Of a DNA stretch of 39,882 bases, positions 1 to 9,145 are shown piece by piece (position 1 is the first letter of the stretch; each line of letters begins with the position of its first letter). The stretch lies in assembly GCF_000003815.2 (NCBI RefSeq), contig NC_049980.1, positions 33,502,496 to 33,542,377 on the forward strand. Reading direction: 5' to 3'. The notes beneath the pieces were generated by a model. That model worked only from the letters and a program-made list of their open reading frames with translations. It had not been told where the DNA came from and made no database searches. Both the position numbers and the translations under genes were made by a program. This DNA comes from Branchiostoma floridae (taxonomy: Eukaryota; Chordata; Leptocardii; Amphioxiformes; Branchiostomatidae).

Positions 1-235
1 ATGCCAATTTACCAGACTGAATACAGAGGGTCTGTATGCCTTTTCTGTGATGCTTAACAAGCTATTTTGATTCCACGATAAAGGTTGTTGGTACATGTAA
101 ATGATATGCGAAGCATAGTTAGTAGCCCTAATTTCATGTAGCATGTTCTATCTATTGTTAATATCTTGAATTCATCATCTAGCATTATTGACAATTTATC
201 CCTGTTGTAAAGTTGAATGCCAAAACAGTGTGTAC

Positions 236-667
236 TAGGGCTGGGTACCGGTACAGAAAATTCAGGTCCAGGTCCGGTTCAGGTCCAGAGGATCAGGTCC
301 AGGTCCGGACCTGAACCTGGACCTGATTCAGTATGACTCATACCAATGGTCCATTTCACTACAAAGAAATCTGTTTGGTGGTGTATTAGACTTACACTGG
401 CGTCTTAAAATCCTACAATGCTAACTGCGCCTGTACGATTGACTGTAAAACTTGGTAGACATGGCTATAAAACTTCTCTACTTCACTCTTGTTATTTTCT
501 TCCACCTGCAAGCACCAAAACGTGTGAATGCCTGATCAAGTAATCTGCTAATTTTCTAATAGGTCCAACATCCGGTCCACCTAATTTTTTCAGGTCCGGT
601 TTTTCTGGACCGGTCCAATAAGAAAAACCGGTTTTGTACCGGTACGCTGTACCGATACCCAGCCCTA
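236..667. mobile_element. hAT-type MITE, 432 bp, with TIRs and 8-bp target duplication
   Basis: The left end TAGGGCTGGGTACCGGTAC is mirrored at the right end by GTACCGATACCCAGCCCTA, an inverted repeat of about 19 bp with one mismatch. The flanks are GTGTGTAC (228-235) and GTGTATAC (668-675), an 8-bp target duplication with one difference, as hAT transposons produce. The interior is rich in GGTCCAGGTCC/GGACCTGAACC inverted sub-repeats and has no transposase reading frame, so it is a non-autonomous element. Confidence 0.85.
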
Positions 668-675
668 GTGTATAC

Positions 676-2448
676 TGATGTGTCAGGGTTTGTAGTGCTT
701 GTAACTTGCAGACACCCCATGAATATAGTGGAACAATCCAATGAACTGGTGCCCCAAACCATTTACAAATTTAAAACAAATACTGTTAAGTGTTGCTCGT
801 CCTCTTGAATATGCCATTGGGCATTGCTGGTTCTCCTTCATTTACTGTCAAGCAATGCCGGGATCCCCCCATCCAGACCCTCAGCATGTGCTGCAGAAGT
901 TCTCATATCGCCAGTCTTAAGTCTAAACTTTTTATGGTTTATTGCAAACCTATAAACAATCTTAACAAGGATGGCAAATCGACTTTTCAAGGATAATTTT
1001 CCATGCAATTGGCAGCAGACTATAATGTGTATAATGTCATTAATGCAATGTTCGGAGTCCACTGGTGCATGTAAGCTGTATTTCAACAGTTTTACCTTTT
1101 CTGAGAGTCATTCCAAAGAAATAAAAATTGTACACATTATTTTCTCTGCTTAGCACTTATATTCAGCATTTTTGAGAGAGTATGGCAGTTGAACACACCC
1201 ACACCCACATCCTTTCCAGTGGATTAGCTCCTTGCTGTAGCGATTGCACAAAGTTGTGTGGCCCAAGGGCTATCATTCGTTCATCGGATACCGTAGGCCC
1301 CATGTGTATATAGTGTAGAGCACCTAAAGTTGGGAGGCGTCATCATCACGGATTCCACTGATGCTGTAACATGTGCTAAGATAGCCATCAGTGTCCGTGT
1401 TTTCCCAAAAAGATGTTTTGGCAACCAGATAAGTTGGGCTTTTACGATTCCCAGGGATGTTTCCTTTGACGTACTTTACAAGGCGTTTACGACATTGGCC
1501 GGGGATTGTGTGCATCCAGACGGCTTTATGTGCACTTTGCACTGAGCATCAAGTCATCATCCCCTTTAGCATGTGCTGTATACGTGTGGAAGTTTTCTTG
1601 GCAATTTTATGTCCGTGGTTTTGGAACTGACCTCTTGACTGTGAACGTAAAATAACTGCAAAATGCTCGTTCTGTCTTCTGCCTGCTTACCCCTTTTTTC
1701 AATAGCAAACTTAAAGCCACCGCAAACACTCAATTCTCTCACTACTAGTACTGCGCAGGGTTGTCTCCAGGACCCGTCCTTCCATCCTGGGATGGAAATT
1801 TTGGGAACGGAACAGAAATTTACCTTATCCGTCACCAAAAGATGAACTTCGTAGCATGAAGTCTAACAACGAAGACTAACAACATGTGCTCCCAAGCAAT
1901 GAGTAGGACGGGGAAAAAAAGTAAAGCTGAAGACAACCCTGCTACTGCAAAATTAAGCTCCCTGCAAATTCAAAGGCATATTCACTACTCTTTCTAATAT
2001 GCTTCAACTTGTCAAGTTATCATTTTACATGTACATTATTGATAAATTCTACTTGCAGTGTTTGCATAAATTAGGCATTTTCAAATGCTTCCATAATCTG
2101 TAATATTCTAGATTGCATAGTAACGTCCCCTTGCAATGTTTGGATAGATTAGCCATTTTTAAAAGATCCTTGAAGAATTTGTAATATTTTAGATAGCATA
2201 GCAAGCCCAGAAATAATTGTGTTTAGGAAAGTGGGGTCGAGTAGCGTTCTTTTCTTTGTAGTAATTCTGGTTTCCAGTTTTGGCCGCTCTTTGATTCACT
2301 AATATTATTTCTTGACAAAGACTGGTGCTGTTCAGTAAAAAATTTGGGTGAGTCCAATTTGTGCGTTACAGTTAAACTTGTACGAGAATGACTTCTACCA
2401 ACACAGATGACCTTTCAAGTTTAGTATTATTTCTGATTTGTAAGGGTT
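676..2448. other. Intronic or upstream DNA, no gene recognised
   Basis: Only short open frames occur here (90 codons or fewer) and none resembles a known protein. No exon for the Mint N-terminal half was recognised. A degraded MITE end lies at 1756-1838. The stretch at about 1655-1730 shares wording (CTTGTTCTGTCTTCTGCC-like) with 34437-34460, so it is probably part of a dispersed repeat. Confidence 0.5.
1756..1838 (+). mobile_element. Degraded end of a CAGGGTTGTCTCCAG-type MITE
   Basis: It begins CAGGGTTGTCTCCAGGACCC and then follows the wording of the intact elements at 3580 and 8405 (CCGTCCTTCC, a GGGA-GGA block, GAACAGAAATTT, CCGTCA). No matching right end was found nearby, so it is a truncated or diverged relative. 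Confidence 0.5.
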
Positions 2449-2960
2449 GTCCAGAACCCTATACAAACTGTAGTTGCACACCTACACAAAAAAGACCTCA
2501 CGTAGGTCCCCTGAGATGTCTAATCTACAACTGTAAGTGGTAGGGTGGCAGGATTGTCAGGTTTTCCCCAGGGTTTCGGAAACTGGAAACGCGACAAAAT
2601 TCTTTTCCTAGTCTAGTTTGCTTTGTCCAGAACCCTATAGTTGTACACCTAGACAAGAAGGACCTCACGAAGGTCCCTTGGGATGTCTAATCTACAACTG
2701 TGAGTGGTAATGTGGCAGGATTGTCAGGTTTTCCCCAGGGTTCGGTAACCAGAAACGCAACAACACATTCTTTTCCTAGTCTAATTTGCTTTGTCCAGAA
2801 CCCTATACATGTAGTTGTACACCTAGACAAGAAGGACCTCACGAAGGTCCCCTGGGATGTCTAATCTACAACTGTGAGTGGTAATGTGGCAGGATTGTCA
2901 GGTTTTCCCCAGGGTTCGGTAACTGGAAACGCAGCAACATTCGTTTCCTAGGCCCTCGCT
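2449..2960. repeat. Tandem repeat, three units of about 170-176 bp
   Basis: GTCCAGAACCCTATA recurs at 2449, 2625 and 2793. Each unit contains a small hairpin (GGACCTCACGAAGGTCC), ATGTCTAATCTACAACTGT, then GGCAGGATTGTCAGGTTTTC. The last unit ends near 2960. No coding potential is shared between units. Confidence 0.85.
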
Positions 2961-3579
2961 TTGAAGTTCCATATCCTGGGGTGCCATTAGGCGGAGAGCG
3001 AAGATGTTATGGGAGGGTCACCGGTGCTGACGGGAGTTTCTTCAAGTTGTGCATCAGTCTTGACAGTGCACTTAAAGTTTTAACTTTTAAGAACATCTTG
3101 AAAGATGTTCTGTCCAGCAGCGATTCTGTGGGCTGTCTGTCTTACTCTTAGTCATTTTTAAGGAAAACAGTGAGGCTTTAATCACACTGTACATGTATAT
3201 CTGATTCACTTTTTGCAAAACTCTATCTTGAACTGTCAGCATAAGTTGATAGTCTATGTACTTGATTATTTTCATCAATTAGTCAATCTAACAACTGGAT
3301 ATATTTTGGAAATTCATCATAGATGATCTAGAAAGGAAAAACAGTCTACACTCTGGGTTTGGTTAATGATCAAAGTAGTTTTGATAGATGTTGAAAATGG
3401 ATATTCTTGCTATTTGATTATGTAGAAACAGCATGCCATTAGATGTAGAGACTAAGAGGCAGCAGCATAAAGATATGTTCCTCCTCCCTTGCCTGCCACA
3501 CCCACCCTGCCCTGCACGAAGTGTTCCAGACTTTTCTGTACGGCCCTGCGCTTGAGTAGCCACATGAGACACCGTCATC
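2961..3579. other. Unique intronic or upstream DNA, nothing recognised
   Basis: Only short open frames without similarity are present. A 104-codon minus-strand frame (3363-3677) runs across the end of the MITE at 3580 and is therefore unlikely to be a gene. Confidence 0.5.
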
Positions 3580-3952
3580 CAGGGTTGTAGCCAGCACCCG
3601 TCCTTCCGTCCTTTAACGGAATTTTGCAGCTTGGGATAGAACAAAAATTTCCCCATACCGTCCTCTGTGACAAACAAAATTCAATATGTAAAAAACATGA
3701 AACCCTTATGTAATTCTTCACCAAAACAGATGCCATTGAACAGCTTAGTCTACCAGCAAAATTTACACCTCAAAATGCAGGAAATAGCGTTTAAAATTGT
3801 CTAGATTTCAAAACTTTCCGGGACCCAGACCCCCCTTGGAATGTCGCGTGACGTCACGCCACGCCTAGGGTGCTCAACGCAGTATTTGCTCAATAGGATT
3901 CCCAATCAAAATCGAGGGGACGGAAAATGATTTCAGGCTGGCTACAACCCTG
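3580..3952. mobile_element. hAT-type MITE, 373 bp, perfect 16-bp TIRs and perfect 8-bp TSD
   Basis: The ends are CAGGGTTGTAGCCAGC (3580-3595) and its exact reverse complement (3937-3952). The 8-bp sequence CCGTCATC flanks both sides (3572-3579 and 3953-3960). CAGGG termini and 8-bp duplications are the hAT signature. The element has no transposase. A second copy, independently flanked, lies at 8405-8768. Confidence 0.95.
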
Positions 3953-4026
3953 CCGTCATCCACTAACAGTAACTGAGGCCTGATGATCTGATATGACTTT
4001 TTATTGCTCGGTTACGAGCGAATGTC

Positions 4027-4048
4027 CATGATGATGATGATGATGATG
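4027..4048. repeat. (GAT)n microsatellite
   Basis: An uninterrupted run of GAT triplets. A shorter GATGATGATGTAGATTC block recurs at about 4157-4175, so the two flank a small duplicated segment. Confidence 0.8.
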
Positions 4049-4189
4049 TAGATTCCGTAATTCCTCAGTTGACAATTTGGATAGCTGGATAGTTTTAAAT
4101 TTAAAGAACGCTTGCAGATAGATGTGCAAAGGTTAGCAGATAGATGTGAGAGCGAATGATGATGATGTAGATTCTGTAACTCCTCACAG

Positions 4190-4602
4190 TTTTCCCCACT
4201 GTCCCCACAGGGCCACAGGAAGGGTAGGTATCAGCATGCCATTAACCGTACATGCTGTACCCTGTATATCTACATTCTCTAACTCCTGATCATTTCCTCC
4301 ACTGCCCCTCCAGGCCCACAGGAAGTGTAAGATTCCACAAGACATTAACCGCACATGCTGTATATCTACATTCTCTAACTCCTCACCATTTCCTCCACCA
4401 ACCCTCCAGGGCCACAGGAAGTGTAGGAATCAGCATGCCATCAACCATACATGCTGTATATCTACATTCTCTAACTCCCTACCGTTTTCTCCACTGTCCC
4501 TACAGGCCCACAGGAAGTGTAAGATTCCACAAGACATTAACCGTACATGCTGTATATCTACATTCTCTAACTCCCCTCCGTTTTTCTTTACTATCCCTGC
4601 AG
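4190..4602 (+). repeat. Array of ~96-bp units, each carrying a copy of the 3' splice site of the next exon
   Basis: AG dinucleotides preceded by pyrimidines and followed by G(G/C)CCACAGGAAG occur at 4209-4210, 4312-4313, 4408-4409 and 4504-4505, and at the real acceptor 4601-4602. Spacings are 103, 96, 96 and 97 bp. Each unit carries TCTCTAACTCC (a CTAAC branch-site match), a pyrimidine tract, AG and the first ~14 exon bases. It then diverges into GTAAGATTCC-like sequence, where the real exon continues GGAGGACCTG. Because 96 is a multiple of three, the array also reads open for 124 codons (4252-4626), but out of frame with the PTB. That frame is an artefact of the repeat. Confidence 0.9.
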
Positions 4603-4742
4603 GTCCACAGGAAGTGGAGGACCTGATTGATGGGATCACCTTCGCGGCCCGGTACCTGGGCTCCACCCAGATCTGGTCCGACCGGAACCCCTCCAAGAAC
4701 GTGCGCATGCTACAGGCTCAGGAGGCCGTCAGCAGGATCAAG
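4603..4742 (+). CDS. APBA: Mint/X11 (APBA) adaptor, exon encoding the start of the PTB domain
   Basis: Mint/X11 proteins are cytosolic adaptors whose PTB domain binds the GYENPTY motif in the APP tail. After two bases completing a split codon, this exon reads [20 protein letters not shown] and then [17 protein letters not shown], ending AQEAVSRIK. That is the first strand and first helix of the Mint PTB, and the LIDGI, YLGSTQ, PSKNVRM and [10 protein letters not shown] blocks match vertebrate Mint1/2 nearly word for word. The acceptor is CCCTGCAG/GT and the donor is AAG/GTAACG, with a phase-0 3' end. An alternative acceptor eight bases in (CACAG/GAAGTG) would give 132 nt. The codons are GC-rich against an AT-rich surround. 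Acceptor copies precede it and a 21-bp minisatellite begins about 20 bases after its donor. It is the first secure exon in the window; the N-terminal half of the protein lies upstream. Confidence 0.96.
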
Positions 4743-4761
4743 GTAACGTCAGGCTCCTGTT

Positions 4762-5205
4762 AACATGGTGATGGACTTGTAACCATGGTGATGTAGCCCT
4801 AACCATGGTGATGGACTTGTGATCATGGTGAAGGACTTCATAACCATGGCTTTTGTTATCATGGTGATGGTCTTTGTAACCATGGTGATGGACTTTGTTA
4901 CCATGGTGATGGACTTTGTTACCATGGTAATGGACTTTGTTGTCATGGTGATGGACTTTGTAACCATGGTGATGGACTTTGTTACCATGGTGATGGACTT
5001 CAGAACCATGGTGATGGACTTAGTAACCATGGTGATATACTAGTAACCATGGTGTTTGTCTTCATAACCATTATGATGGATGTTGTAACCATGGTGATGG
5101 ACTTCATAACCATGGTGATGGACTTCATTACCATAGTGATGGACTTCGTTACCATGGTGATGGGCTCTCTAACCATGGTGATGGACTTTGTAACCATGTG
5201 ATAAA
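4762..5205. repeat. 21-bp minisatellite, about 20 units
   Basis: The unit AACCATGGTGATGGACTTTG plus one base repeats with substitutions, each unit usually carrying a CCATGG. Since 21 is divisible by three, several frames on both strands stay open (repeating MVMDFVT or KSITMVT), which explains the apparent proteins here. It starts just inside the intron after the first PTB exon. Confidence 0.93.
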
Positions 5206-5383
5206 TTTTTGCTTTTCTCACTTAACCAGTGTTTTTCTTCCAGCCTGTTTGCTCATGAGACTCAGTCATTTCTTTCACCCAATATCTTGTCTTCAGTCTG
5301 AAAACCTTGTGTAAAGACCTTTGTACATAAGGTGGTGTGATGATGTTCTTGTACTATTAGTAGCCTAACATCGGTCTGCACAG

Positions 5384-5458
5384 GGAGGACCATCTCGATT
5401 CGTGCCAGAGCAAGAGAAGGAGTGGTGGTTGTGTCGGTGGAATTACATGGGTGGTGAC
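5384..5458 (+). CDS. Possible cassette exon in the PTB-loop intron (weak)
   Basis: A CCTAAC branch-like word and CTGCACAG precede an open frame in phase 0 beginning GGPSRFVPEQEKEWWLCRWN and continuing YMGGD. If spliced at GAC/GTGTTC (5458) it adds 75 nt, 25 codons, without a frameshift. Other GT positions (5451, 5454) would shift the frame. Without splicing the frame stops at a TAA at 5501-5503. I do not recognise the sequence, and both splice sites are poor. It lies in the intron where vertebrate Mint genes have a short optional insert after RIK. Listed as a hypothesis only. Confidence 0.18.
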
Positions 5459-5623
5459 GTGTTCTCTCGGTGTGCTGTGAAAAACTTTCTCCTGGACTTT
5501 TAAAAAAATCAAATCATCAACCTGTCCTCTGTCTTGCCTCTTTTGGTGGAGTAGTATCTAAACTCCTTCTTCTCTTCTAAAATCGAAATGTCATAAATTT
5601 TTTGTGAAACGAACCGTTTGCAG

Positions 5624-5707
5624 GGTCACAGGGAACATCGAAAGAGTCCGACGACGCGTTTCAAGAGCACGTGGTCGCACGGGATGTACCAAAGCCTGGA
5701 TGTGGAG
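5624..5707 (+). CDS. Candidate 28-residue cassette exon in the PTB-loop intron
   Basis: The block follows TTTGCAG and ends GAG/GTTTGA. It is exactly 84 nt, opens in phase 0 and would insert GHREHRKSPTTRFKSTWS followed by HGMYQSLDVE between AVSRIK (exon 4603-4742) and VPEDETQ (exon 16505-16591) without a frameshift. It is GC- and CpG-rich (CCGACGACGCG) against AT-rich flanks, and the protein is basic. From memory, vertebrate Mint PTBs carry a short basic optional insert at this point, which would fit. A ~175-bp tandem array starts directly after the donor, as tandem arrays adjoin other exons of this gene. I found no relative of the sequence and the donor is weak, so it could be chance. Confidence 0.38.
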
Positions 5708-5711
5708 GTTT

Positions 5712-6600
5712 GACAAAGCTAAACTTGTGTAGGGTCTAAATAAAGCACTCTGTGTGGAGCACTGCTCACTTTCTCTATACTCCTAAACTACATCTAGAGA
5801 CATGCATCGGTTTCTCTTAAATATATCATTTGTACAATTGATAAACAAACATTATGCAGCAATACTGATAAAAGGATATTGATAAAACTTCAGAAAGCTA
5901 AACTTGTGTAGGATCTAAATGAAGCACTCTGTGTGGAGCACTGCTCACTCTGTCTATACTCCTGGTCTATATCTAGAGACATGCATAGGGTTCTCTTTAA
6001 TATCATTTGTACAATTGATAAACAAACATGCAGCAATACTAGGAAATCGATAACACTTCAGAAAGCTAAACTTGTGTAGGGTTTAAATGAAGCACTCTGT
6101 GTGGAGCACTGCTCACTCTGTCTATTCTCCAAAACTTCATCTAGAGACATGCATCGGTTTCTCTTAAATATCATTAATTTTGTACAATTGATAAACAAAC
6201 ATGCAGCAATGCTAGGATATCGATAAAACTTCAGAAAGCTAAACTTGTGTAGGGTCTAAACAAAGCACTCTGTGTGGAGCACTGCTCACTTTCTCTATAC
6301 TCCTAAACTACATCTAGAGACATGCATCTTAGGTTTCTCTTAAATCCCATTCAATTTGTACAATCGATAAACAAACATGTACAGTTTAGCGATGCTAGGA
6401 TGTTGATGAAACGTCAGAAAGCTACACTTGTGTAGGGTCTAGATAAAGCACTCTGTGTGGAGCACTGCTCACTTTCTCTATATACTCCTGGTCTATATCT
6501 ATAGAGACATGCATCGGTTTCTCTTAAGTCCCTTTCAATTTGCATAATCAATAAACAAACATGCAGCAATGCTAGGATATTAATAACACTTCAAAAATTG
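5712..6600. repeat. Tandem repeat, five units of about 166-182 bp
   Basis: GAAAGCTAAACTTGTGTAGG-like starts recur near 5716, 5896, 6062, 6236 and 6418. Each unit continues through AAGCACTCTGTGTGGAGCAC, TCTAGAGACATGCATCGG and ATTGATAAACAAACATGCAG. Substitutions and small indels separate the copies. No conserved reading frame was seen. Confidence 0.93.
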
Positions 6601-6909
6601 TTCAAAATCCTGTCTGTAGTGACCACCTGTCCACATAGTCTAGCTTTTATCGGTACCCTGAGTGGACTTATTGGGCAGGTTTGATCATACTTTATACTTT
6701 AGTTGTAAAAAAGGCAAAGACATTTTTAGACATACAGCAGATAACAGAATCATAACTGGTACGCTTACATAAGTGTAGACATAAAGGTAAACCAGCCTGG
6801 ATTTGTCAGAATTACAAAGCCATTTTATCAGATGAAGCTAACTGTTTTTTCCTAGAACAAGTCAGTCAATCTTCATTCATATTGCTTCCGCATAGATGTA
6901 GACACACTA

Positions 6910-7330
6910 CTGTAGATTCCTTAATTTTCATGGTGTTTTTATCATGGTACAATGTAATGCTAGTTCAGTTTTATATGCAGGTAACCTATATCCGTTGTTT
7001 CTGAAAACCAGGTGCTTCTGGACATCATTTTGACAGATGGTGGTTTCATGTACAATTGTGAAAATGTTGCAATTCAAAACTGCCCTCCGTTGACTTGATG
7101 TCTTCAAATGCCCTCTGTTTAGAGATAACGGATATAGGTTACCCCGCGGATAAAGGTGAATTAGCCTTAGAAGCAGAAAGGAGGTTTTCGCTGTTCTCAA
7201 TTTGCGGTTAAAACAAATCTGTTAAAATTAGAAACGCTAACATTTTGGTGTCACAAATTTGCTGTAGAAAGATCACCACAAAATAATGGAAAAAATAAAA
7301 CCACTGCGAACATTCTTAGACTTACAGTAC
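6910..7330. mobile_element. Probable MITE with CTACTGTA-type ends
   Basis: The left end TACTGTAGATTCCTTAATTT is approximately mirrored by the right end (AAACCACTGCGAACATTC, then CTTACAGTA). The same TACTGTAAATT-type terminus occurs at 17579, 31092-31448 and 39017. Mismatches are numerous, so the boundaries are approximate. A second, better-preserved inverted repeat is nested inside at 6980-7143. Confidence 0.5.
6980..7143. mobile_element. Small element with perfect 17-bp inverted repeats
   Basis: GGTAACCTATATCCGTT (6980-6996) has its exact reverse complement at 7127-7143, enclosing about 130 bp with no gene. It is nested in the larger element 6910-7330, either as an insertion or as its inner stem. 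Confidence 0.65.
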
Positions 7331-7692
7331 ATTGTACATCAATTCATACTGTGCCACGTGTGCACTGTATGGCGCAGGTGGTACATGTATAAGAGCGTCC
7401 TTCACACTTGAAGGTGAACCAATTGTTATGATGATGATGACAAACACTATCAGATATCCCACCAAAACACTCATGGGGCTCTATCCAAAATACTCTCCTT
7501 GGCCTGGTGAAAAATGAAACCCATGAAATCTGTACGTGGCTGTAATCCAAACTGTATGTAATTCTTAGTGCTGTAGATAGGTCTGTGGATAAGTCATGGG
7601 AAAATGGGTTCTTTAATTGCAATCTTCATGCCATTTACCTTACGGGGTTTTGGGGTAGATTTTGTACAATCACATGTAATTTCCTTTGGGGG

Positions 7693-7905
7693 AGTGTCCC
7701 TGTAGCTCAACTGGTAGCAGCCTCACACTGTTGAAAACTGATCTCCATTTACATGTAGTTAGGTAACTGGGAGAGCCTGGTTCAATACTAGGTAGGGCTT
7801 CTCGGTTGGGGATGCATCCATCTTTCGGTAGGGGCGTTAAATGGGGGTCCCATGTCTCGAGCACGTTAAAGGGGAAGGGCTAGCAACCCCTCCGTGTAAA
7901 AATAT
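7693..7905 (+). mobile_element. tRNA-derived SINE, family A, copy 1
   Basis: It carries a pol III A-box-like TAGCTCAACTGGTAGCAGCC and a B-box-like GGTTCAATACT, followed by CTTTCGGTAGGGGCGTTAAA. The same order occurs at 10637-10890 and reversed at 35950-36168. The A-to-B distance is longer than in a functional tRNA because of an inserted stretch, so it is not a tRNA gene. Confidence 0.75.
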
Positions 7906-8404
7906 TCCTACTGATTCAGCAATGGAACTTGCAGCTTTGTGTGCCCCTCAGCACTACTAGATTCCCAACGACAACCTTGTTTGGGGCCTAAATTGAGGCA
8001 ATACTACACCAGGCCTGTGCTAAGGTTCTTCAAGGAGGTGCCTAAACCATGTTAAGATGATACCCTGCTCCTGAAACAGCAATGAAACTTGCAGCTCTGT
8101 GAACCCCTGGGCACAACAAGGGTCCCAACAGCAACCTTCTTCATGGACTAAATAGAGGCAATACCTCACCCGTGCTAAGGCCCTTCAAGCCATTGGTGAT
8201 GAACCCAACAGAAGCTAGATCTCTGAATCTCTAATTTCATCAGGTTGCAACAAGCTCTCCCTGTAAGAATATAACCCTGCTCCTGAAACAGCAAGGAAAC
8301 TTGCAGCTCTGTGAGCCCCTGAGCATTACAAAGGTCTCAACACGAACGTTCTTCATGGCCTGGATAGAGGCAATACTGTACCCCTATGCTAAGGCCCTTC
8401 AAGC
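7906..8404. repeat. Tandem repeat derived from a SINE tail, about three units
   Basis: CTGAAACAGCAATGAAACTT-like words, GCAGCTCTGTGA, CAACCTTCTTCATGG and GCTAAGGCCCTTCAAGCC recur in the same order at about 7907-8035, 8063-8195 and 8275-8404. The third unit is interrupted at CTTCAAGC by the hAT MITE that follows. Confidence 0.75.
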
Positions 8405-8768
8405 CAGGGTTGTAGCCAGCACCCGTCCTTCAGTCCTTTGAAGGAATTTTGCAGCTGGGGACAGAAAAAAAAATTGCCCATTCCGTCCTCTGTAATGGAC
8501 ATAAATCTATATGTAAAGTCAGTAAAGATATAAAAGACTGTCTTCTTGTGTAATTTTTAACCAAAACAGATGAACAGCTTAGTCTACCAGCAAAATCTAC
8601 ACGTCAAAGTGCAGGAAATTGGATTTCAGAGGGTCTAGATTTCAAAATTTTTCAGGGGAGTATGCCCCCGGATCCCCTTAGGAACGTTATGCCTTTGATT
8701 CGACGTCTCGTTCTTTCGGATTCAAAATTGAGGGGACTGAAAATGATTTCAGACTGGCTACAAACCTG
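8405..8768. mobile_element. hAT-type MITE, 364 bp, second copy, with 8-bp TSD
   Basis: It starts CAGGGTTGTAGCCAGC and ends GACTGGCTACAAACCTG, with CTTCAAGC duplicated exactly on both sides (8397-8404 and 8769-8776). The interior is collinear with the element at 3580-3952 (CCGTCCTTC, GGAATTTTGCAGCT, CCGTCCTCTGT, AGCTTAGTCTACCAGCAAAAT). It landed inside a tandem repeat, so it is younger than that repeat. Confidence 0.95.
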
Positions 8769-8769
8769 C

Positions 8770-9145
8770 TTCAAGCCATTGGTGATGAATTCAACAGTAG
8801 CTAAATCTCTGAATCTCTAATGTCATCAGGTTGGACACCCACTGGTTAATAAGGTTCTTTATTCTCACAACCCGGATCTATGTGCAATCAACAGCCGACG
8901 TTCTGGTTACCGTCCGTAACCTTGGTCAGTCTTGCCCTGAGGATGGTAACAGGAGGTCACCAAAGTGCCGGCTTTTTATTGTGTAGATCCTGGTTGTGGT
9001 TGAACAACCTCGTTGTTGTTCCAATGGTTATGAAGCTAACGGAAGCTGAATCTCTGATTCTCTAGTTGGAAACCTACTGGATCACATGGTCCTTTATTTT
9101 CACAACCCGGATTTATGTGCAATCAACAGCTGACGTTCCAGTGAC
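8770..9145. repeat. Two ~240-bp related units, with a partial third at 8188-8248
   Basis: The phrase CTCTGAATCTCTAATGTCAT and, further on, ACAACCCGGATCTATGTGC and AATCAACAGCCGACGTTC occur at 8805-8905 and, more diverged, at 9043-9140. The first unit includes a diverged copy of the GGTTACCGTCCGTAACC hairpin also seen near 16810 and 24180. Confidence 0.7.

Noticed and set aside
4252-4626. 124-codon plus-strand protein with 32-residue repeats
   Set aside because: It is the 96-bp acceptor array read in a frame different from the PTB. It crosses into the real exon out of frame and stops there.
4749-5221. Open frames with MVMDFVT or KSITMVT repeats on both strands
   Set aside because: They are products of the 21-bp minisatellite, whose period is divisible by three.
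7693-7800. Possible tRNA gene (A box and B box present; likewise at 10637 and 35578)
   Set aside because: No cloverleaf can be drawn, box spacing varies and the shared 3' bodies show these are SINEs.
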